This document shows, one piece after another, positions 21,141-24,606 of a stretch of 24,606 nt of DNA. Position 1 is the stretch's first letter; every line of letters begins with the position of its first letter. This stretch comes from a virus. The stretch covers positions 1 to 24,606 of IMG/VR virus record IMGVR_UViG_3300017767_000125. One strand, given 5' to 3'. The notes below the pieces were generated by a model that searched no databases, was not told the DNA's origin, and worked only from the letters and a program-made list of their open reading frames with translations. Both the position numbers and the translations under genes were made by a program.

Positions 21141-21883
21141 GCGACAAACGTACCAATAGAAGGAAAATCGCTTCTTGTGCATTGACGACCTGGGATACGA
21201 ACTCCAGCTAAATCCGTAGGAGCAGCAAGTTCAAATTCAACAACTTCCCTATTTTCTGTTGATTTTCTATCTATAGAATAAATTTCTTGCGGAAATTCTG
21301 CTGTATTATCTGCTGTGGGATTATTACCGTCAGCAAAATTAGCAGCATCAATAAATTTTGCTAATGTTCTTATTCTTGTAACTGTTGCACCCGTAAGATC
21401 ATTACCAGTTGTAGTTTCATTCACACTTAACAATATTGCTGAAATTAGTCCTGTCGCATTACTTATAATTATTTTTGGTCTAGGTAACTGACCTTGTTGA
21501 AAAGCAAAACCTGTAGCTTGTATTGGAAATCTAAGATACTCATTACCAGCCCAAATTATTTTTCCATTTGCATTTAAGTTACTACCAGCATGAAATCTGT
21601 AAACTGTAGTCGCACCATGCAATGTATTAGATAATTGAAGTGTAAATAATTCAATAATTGCTGATGGATTAATAGATTGCAAATCACTAAAAGTAGCACT
21701 TAAAGAAATATATCTAACATCATTATCATAAACTGTCTGACCTATAGAAGTTGCCCAACTTGGTTCACTAGAACCAGTAGTACCAGCAGTAGTTACTTTA
21801 AAAAATAATCCAGCACTTGCACTCGTTGGAGCAATAATGTTTCCAACAGATACGCTAGTGTTAGAAGTCCAAGTAGTTGCCAT
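21137..21883 (-). CDS. L: Minor tail protein, lambda gpL-like, without Fe-S cysteines
   Basis: A 248-aa protein. The first 60 residues form an added beta domain (LFFKVTTAGTTGSSEPSWAT) common in marine phage tail proteins. From about 60 the gpL family (PF05100) core is clear: LQSINPSAIIELFTLQL, VYRFHAGSNLNANGKIIWAG, YLRFPIQATGFAF, GQLPRPKIIISNATGLISA, TRIRTLAKFIDA and EIYSIDRKSTENREVVEFEL, ending GVRIPGRQCTRSDFPSIGTF. Lambda L continues after this with a domain whose cysteines hold an iron-sulfur cluster; here only one cysteine (in GRQC) is present and the protein stops. Part of the tail-tip hub; coupled to M and K. Confidence 0.88.
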   Translation of the reverse strand: MATTWTSNTSVSVGNIIAPTSASAGLFFKVTTAGTTGSSEPSWATSIGQTVYDNDVRYISLSATFSDLQSINPSAIIELFTLQLSNTLHGATTVYRFHAGSNLNANGKIIWAGNEYLRFPIQATGFAFQQGQLPRPKIIISNATGLISAILLSVNETTTGNDLTGATVTRIRTLAKFIDAANFADGNNPTADNTAEFPQEIYSIDRKSTENREVVEFELAAPTDLAGVRIPGRQCTRSDFPSIGTFVA

Positions 21884-22239
21884 TATGATGCTGGTTCAAA
21901 TACTTCTCTAAAGGTTGCTTTTATAGTTGCTAAATTAGAATAATTAATTGTTTTAGACCATGTTTCACAAACAAATTGATATGAAGTTGATTCTCTAGGT
22001 GGTGTATATGTAAAACTTGCACTATCATTTGCTCTTGCATCTAAAAAAGTTTCAATAGTATCACTTTCTGCTTCTGTAATATTATTCCACATTAACTCAT
22101 ATATTTTTGGATTTTGATTTTGTGGCAACCCAAATACAAGACGGTGTTCATATCCATCTGCAAAGCGAACAGTACGAGTTAATGGTGCAGATTGTTTTTG
22201 CAATCCATAACTAGCCTCAACTGCTGGAAATGTAGCCAT
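21883..22239 (-). CDS. M: Minor tail protein, lambda gpM-like
   Basis: A 118-aa protein of the gpM family (PF05939): FPAVEASYGLQKQSAP, then TVRFADGYEHRLVFGLPQNQ, with the typical F-x-D-G-Y-E-x-R motif, a middle helix EAESDTIETFLDARA, and SFTYTPP and FVCETWS strands before TFREVFEPAS. It forms the ring joining tube and tip. Both ends are in TAATG overlaps, with the tape measure before and L after, matching lambda order. Confidence 0.9.
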   Translation of the reverse strand: MATFPAVEASYGLQKQSAPLTRTVRFADGYEHRLVFGLPQNQNPKIYELMWNNITEAESDTIETFLDARANDSASFTYTPPRESTSYQFVCETWSKTINYSNLATIKATFREVFEPAS

Positions 22240-23885
22240 TATGCAAGCAATCCTCCTGGTCTTTGCTGCTGTACTATTTCAGATTGTACTGCAACTGATA
22301 TAAGACGTCCTAGTTCTTTGCCTTGTGCTTCATCACCTTGTACAGAGGTTCCACTAGCATCTACATTAACTACAATATTACCAACACCACCAGTAGCTTG
22401 CACTCCAAGTTTCCCATTAGAACCACGTTTAAGGGGCATAATCGCCTCAGCACCTGCCTCACCCATTAAACCCATTCCGTTCTTCATCTGAAAAACGGTA
22501 GGACGTGAGACTATGCCCCCATAGGCATATTTTTGTACTTTACCATCAACAAATGCATTACCATTTGCACTTCCAAATAAGCCTGTTAAAAAATTAGTAA
22601 AGGGTTGAGTAATAGTTTGTTGTATAGCTATACGTGCCATATCAGCAATAATTGAATTAGCTAAGTTTTTAAAATTTAATTTACCTGTCATAACAAAATC
22701 TACTAATGCATCCTCCATACCTTTTATTCCTTTAACAACAACATCTGCCATAGATTCTTGTATTGTTTTTATACTATCGTTAAAAGTTTTAAGCTTAGAT
22801 TGCATTTGACCACCAAAAGATTTTGTAATTTCTTCTGTAAATTCTTGTACGCTTTTTGTACCTTTACTGAAATATGTAGCAGGTGCATTTTCTTCACCTG
22901 TAAAAATTTGTTTGAATATTTGCATATCTTTTTTTAATTGCTCATTTGTTTCTGTCAGACCACCACCTAATGCATCACCAACACCAGCTAAGTTTCCTTG
23001 ACGTAATTGATTTAAGGCACTAATTATAGATTTGATTGTTGTTGATAAAAATCTAAAACCAGCAACCACTGTAAATACAGAACTTGATATTATTTTTAGC
23101 CCAACTTCTATACCTTTAAAAAACGCATCAAAATCTTTATCTGAGCTAAGTATATTACTAAACATTTTTACTAAATTATTTAATGTAGGTAATAATGCAT
23201 CTGTGAGTTGTTTTCTAAATCCATCAAACCTTATTGCTAATACTGCTATTTGGTCATTAAAAAATTCTGCATTTTGTGCAAATTCATCCGATACTGCATA
23301 GTTAAATTCTTCTAATGAAGCTGCACCACCATTAAGTAAATTTATTAAATTAGCCCCTGACCTACCAAATATTTCCATAGATATAGCTGCTTTTGTTGCA
23401 CCATTTTCCATAGTCGCAAACCTATCTGCAACTTCTCCTAATACCTGTTCGCTTGTTTTCAATGTGCCATCTGTACCTCTTACAGATATTCCTAATGAAT
23501 CAAAACTATCTTTATAAGTAGCAACACCCTGGTCTGCTTCCCTCATTGATTGTGCTAATCTTTTTAACCCTTTGTCTATAGTTTCTTGACTAACACCTGC
23601 TAATTTACCTGCGTTTACATAAGCCTGTAATGTATTAGCTGCAATACCAGTTTGATCTGCCATTTTACCGAAACTGTCTGCACTATCTATTGCACCTTTT
23701 ACAAGTCCTACAAATGCACCACCAGAGACTATCAAACCAAATGTTGCAAATGTCTTATTAAGGCCACCCATTGCAAGCCTTAAATTTTTTACTTTACCTG
23801 ATACACCCTGCATAGAGTTACCAAGTCTTTTTATAGAAGCTGCACCTACAGTTTTTGCTGCTACTACTAAATCAAACTTTGCCAT
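22239..23885 (-). CDS. H: Tape measure protein, lambda gpH-like
   Basis: A 548-aa tape measure. The N-terminal region (KRLGNSMQGVSGKVKNLRLA, FGLIVSGGAFVGLVKGAID) and the adjacent ADQTGIAANTLQAY-KAG and EIFGRSGANLINLL segments are the standard tape-measure start. A hydrophobic/alpha-helical middle follows, then a C-terminal AYGGIVSRPTVFQMKNGMG and GLMGEAGAEAIMPLKRGSNG, which match the tail-processing end of gpH-type proteins. At roughly 0.15 nm per residue it predicts a tail of about 80 nm, shorter than that of lambda. It follows the G-T frameshift product by one base, as in lambda. Confidence 0.92.
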   Translation of the reverse strand: MAKFDLVVAAKTVGAASIKRLGNSMQGVSGKVKNLRLAMGGLNKTFATFGLIVSGGAFVGLVKGAIDSADSFGKMADQTGIAANTLQAYVNAGKLAGVSQETIDKGLKRLAQSMREADQGVATYKDSFDSLGISVRGTDGTLKTSEQVLGEVADRFATMENGATKAAISMEIFGRSGANLINLLNGGAASLEEFNYAVSDEFAQNAEFFNDQIAVLAIRFDGFRKQLTDALLPTLNNLVKMFSNILSSDKDFDAFFKGIEVGLKIISSSVFTVVAGFRFLSTTIKSIISALNQLRQGNLAGVGDALGGGLTETNEQLKKDMQIFKQIFTGEENAPATYFSKGTKSVQEFTEEITKSFGGQMQSKLKTFNDSIKTIQESMADVVVKGIKGMEDALVDFVMTGKLNFKNLANSIIADMARIAIQQTITQPFTNFLTGLFGSANGNAFVDGKVQKYAYGGIVSRPTVFQMKNGMGLMGEAGAEAIMPLKRGSNGKLGVQATGGVGNIVVNVDASGTSVQGDEAQGKELGRLISVAVQSEIVQQQRPGGLLA

Positions 23886-23886
23886 A

Positions 23887-24548
23887 TTATTTATCTCTAT
23901 TTAATGCTTGTAATACTGCTGCTTCTAGGATTTGTAATTTTTCTAGCATAGCAACAGTATCTTCTACTAAATACAGTTTAATCATTTCTAAGACAGATGT
24001 ATAGTCTAACCCAATAATTCCACTTATTCCTACACGCCATTGTGTCTGACAACGTAAAAACATTTGTACAGTTTCCCAATTTTGTGGATATACATAATAA
24101 TTATTATCTATTTCTTTTTTTTCTACTTTTATACCTAATACTGCATCATCTTCTGCTGTTTTATCAATGACAGTAGAGCCAACAGCCCAATACTCACCTG
24201 CCCCTATTAGTTTTTTTCAAAAATCTGTTGATTAGATTCCATAAATGCATAACCTACAGCAGTAGCAAAACCTCTAACTTCACATAACTTATTAAGGTTA
24301 GATTTATTAAATTCTACCTGTGTACCATCTGCTGATTCCATATCTTCCCAACCAACTAATATTTCTTTTGTAACATCAATATCTTCAATTTGTTTATCTT
24401 CTACCATTTTTACCATTTCTTTAAATCTTGATTGAGTAATATTTTTAAATAAAGCAGTAAAGACTTCTGTATGTACAGTTCCATCTTTATTTACATTAAC
24501 TTCTACTTTCCATTTATAAGAAGGACTCTGATCTAAAACAAAAGGCAT
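23887..24548 (-). CDS. GT: Tail assembly chaperone G-T fusion made by -1 frameshift
   Basis: Reading G from 24548 and slipping back one base at A AAA AAC (24216-24210) gives a 220-aa product: 113 residues of G and a 107-residue T extension ending at TAA 23889-23887. The extension continues LIGAGEYWAVGS, then NYYVYPQNWETVQMFLRCQ, TQWRVGISGIIGLDYTSVLE and a helical end LEAAVLQALNRDK. The QTQWR...GLDY pattern is a hallmark of gpT/DUF1799-type proteins. The extension has no usable start of its own and would otherwise be a 320-base gap. In lambda the G to G-T ratio controls tail assembly around the tape measure. Confirmation would be by proteomics of lysates. Confidence 0.85.
24207..24548 (-). CDS. 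G: Tail assembly chaperone, lambda gpG-like
   Basis: A 113-aa protein: MPFVLDQSPSYKWKVEVNVN, TVHTEVFTALFKNITQSRFK, VTKEILVGWEDMESADGTQV, and a C-terminal helix with LNKLCEVRGFATAVGYAFME. This is the gpG-like layout: a K-W-K-V strand, an F-x-A-x-F-K strand, V-G-W-x-D and D-G-x-x-V. It ends GFATAVGYAF...QIFEKN, and the last two sense codons AAA AAC form part of the slippery heptamer before TAA TAG. It is the first tail gene in the window, preceded by the GGGTATACCC palindrome 23 bases upstream. Confidence 0.85.
   Translation of the reverse strand: MPFVLDQSPSYKWKVEVNVNKDGTVHTEVFTALFKNITQSRFKEMVKMVEDKQIEDIDVTKEILVGWEDMESADGTQVEFNKSNLNKLCEVRGFATAVGYAFMESNQQIFEKN
24210..24216 (-). promoter_or_regulatory. 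Programmed -1 frameshift slippery site A AAA AAC
   Basis: On the minus strand seven A's are followed by C in the frame A AAA AAC, an X XXY YYZ heptamer, immediately before tandem stops TAA TAG. Zero-frame reading ends G; a -1 slip enters the open T frame (CTA ATA GGG GCA ...). I see no convincing stimulatory hairpin by eye in the next 60 bases. Confidence 0.85.
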
Positions 24549-24571
24549 AAAAATCTAGTAACTATTTACTA

Positions 24572-24581
24572 GGGTATACCC
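24572..24581. promoter_or_regulatory. GGGTATACCC palindrome upstream of tail operon
   Basis: The third perfect copy of the 10-bp palindrome, 23 bases upstream of the G start. A weak minus-strand -35 (TTGTCT at 24599-24594) lies just upstream but no good -10 is evident at 16-18 bp. It is likely an operator/activator site for the late tail operon, or a promoter that needs a factor. Confidence 0.5.
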
Positions 24582-24606
24582 TTTTTTATGTATAGACAAG
24601 GCTAAA

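Noticed and set aside
21141-21182. ATG 21182 as the start of gpK
   Set aside because: It would overlap gpL by 46 bases and adds a non-conserved aromatic stretch; ATG 21140 gives the usual ATGA junction.
22192-22491. Plus-strand 99-codon frame opposite the tape measure and gpM (likewise 23032-23301)
   Set aside because: Antisense of strongly supported genes; composition is that of a shadow.
24568-24590. AGGGTATACCCTTTTTT on the plus strand as a Rho-independent terminator
   Set aside because: The stem would be only 4 bp with a 4-base loop and no plus-strand gene ends nearby. The identical palindrome occurs in promoters elsewhere.

Overview
This window looks like part of the genome of a marine tailed phage with a lambda-like siphophage tail. 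The DNA is AT-rich, the genes are tightly packed, and nearly all recognisable functions are phage functions. There is no rRNA, tRNA, CRISPR array, integrase or host metabolic gene. Several families of unknown function (three exported proteins, the PGC-motif membrane protein, the MFQKIANVLSILSF-type membrane protein, the small tail-chaperone-like proteins) resemble proteins I remember from cyanophages of Prochlorococcus/Synechococcus and uncultured marine phages. A picocyanobacterial host is therefore plausible but unproven.

Layout. (1) 1-863, minus strand: an ERF-family single-strand annealing protein and a 53-aa gene in front of it. (2) 947-4132, plus strand: an early/DNA-metabolism operon from a strong promoter at 947-974. 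It holds a ribbon-helix-helix-type protein, an 87-aa unknown, a PD-(D/E)XK nuclease, small coiled-coil proteins, an HNH-AP2 homing-type endonuclease, an Hjc-like nuclease fold, and the first codons of a lost methyltransferase-like gene. (3) 4161-6756: a small plus-strand membrane peptide, a tiny minus-strand island of two small proteins, a two-helix membrane protein, and three consecutive genes with export signals. (4) 6795-6812: a hairpin between convergent genes. (5) 6828-24548, minus strand: the tail operon, read right to left. It runs G and frameshifted G-T chaperones, tape measure, M, L, K, I, J, an S74 self-cleaving fiber, a BppU-like protein, a collagen-like repeat fiber, three fiber-plus-chaperone modules, then small zinc-finger and membrane proteins.

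The tail genes follow lambda order (G, G-T, H, M, L, K, I, J) and most are joined by ATGA or TAATG stop-start overlaps, implying one coupled transcript. The host-recognition end has been elaborated by repeated duplication of a fiber + PF16778-like chaperone unit and by tandem 37-residue repeats. Beyond the long ORFs I found small genes at 702-863, 2513-2674, 4161-4307, 4614-4775, 8256-8387, 8380-8493 and 8493-8663, and a -1 frameshift site (A AAA AAC) that extends G into G-T. A perfect palindrome, GGGTATACCC, occurs three times, each time just upstream of a gene start, and is the best candidate for a shared regulatory site.
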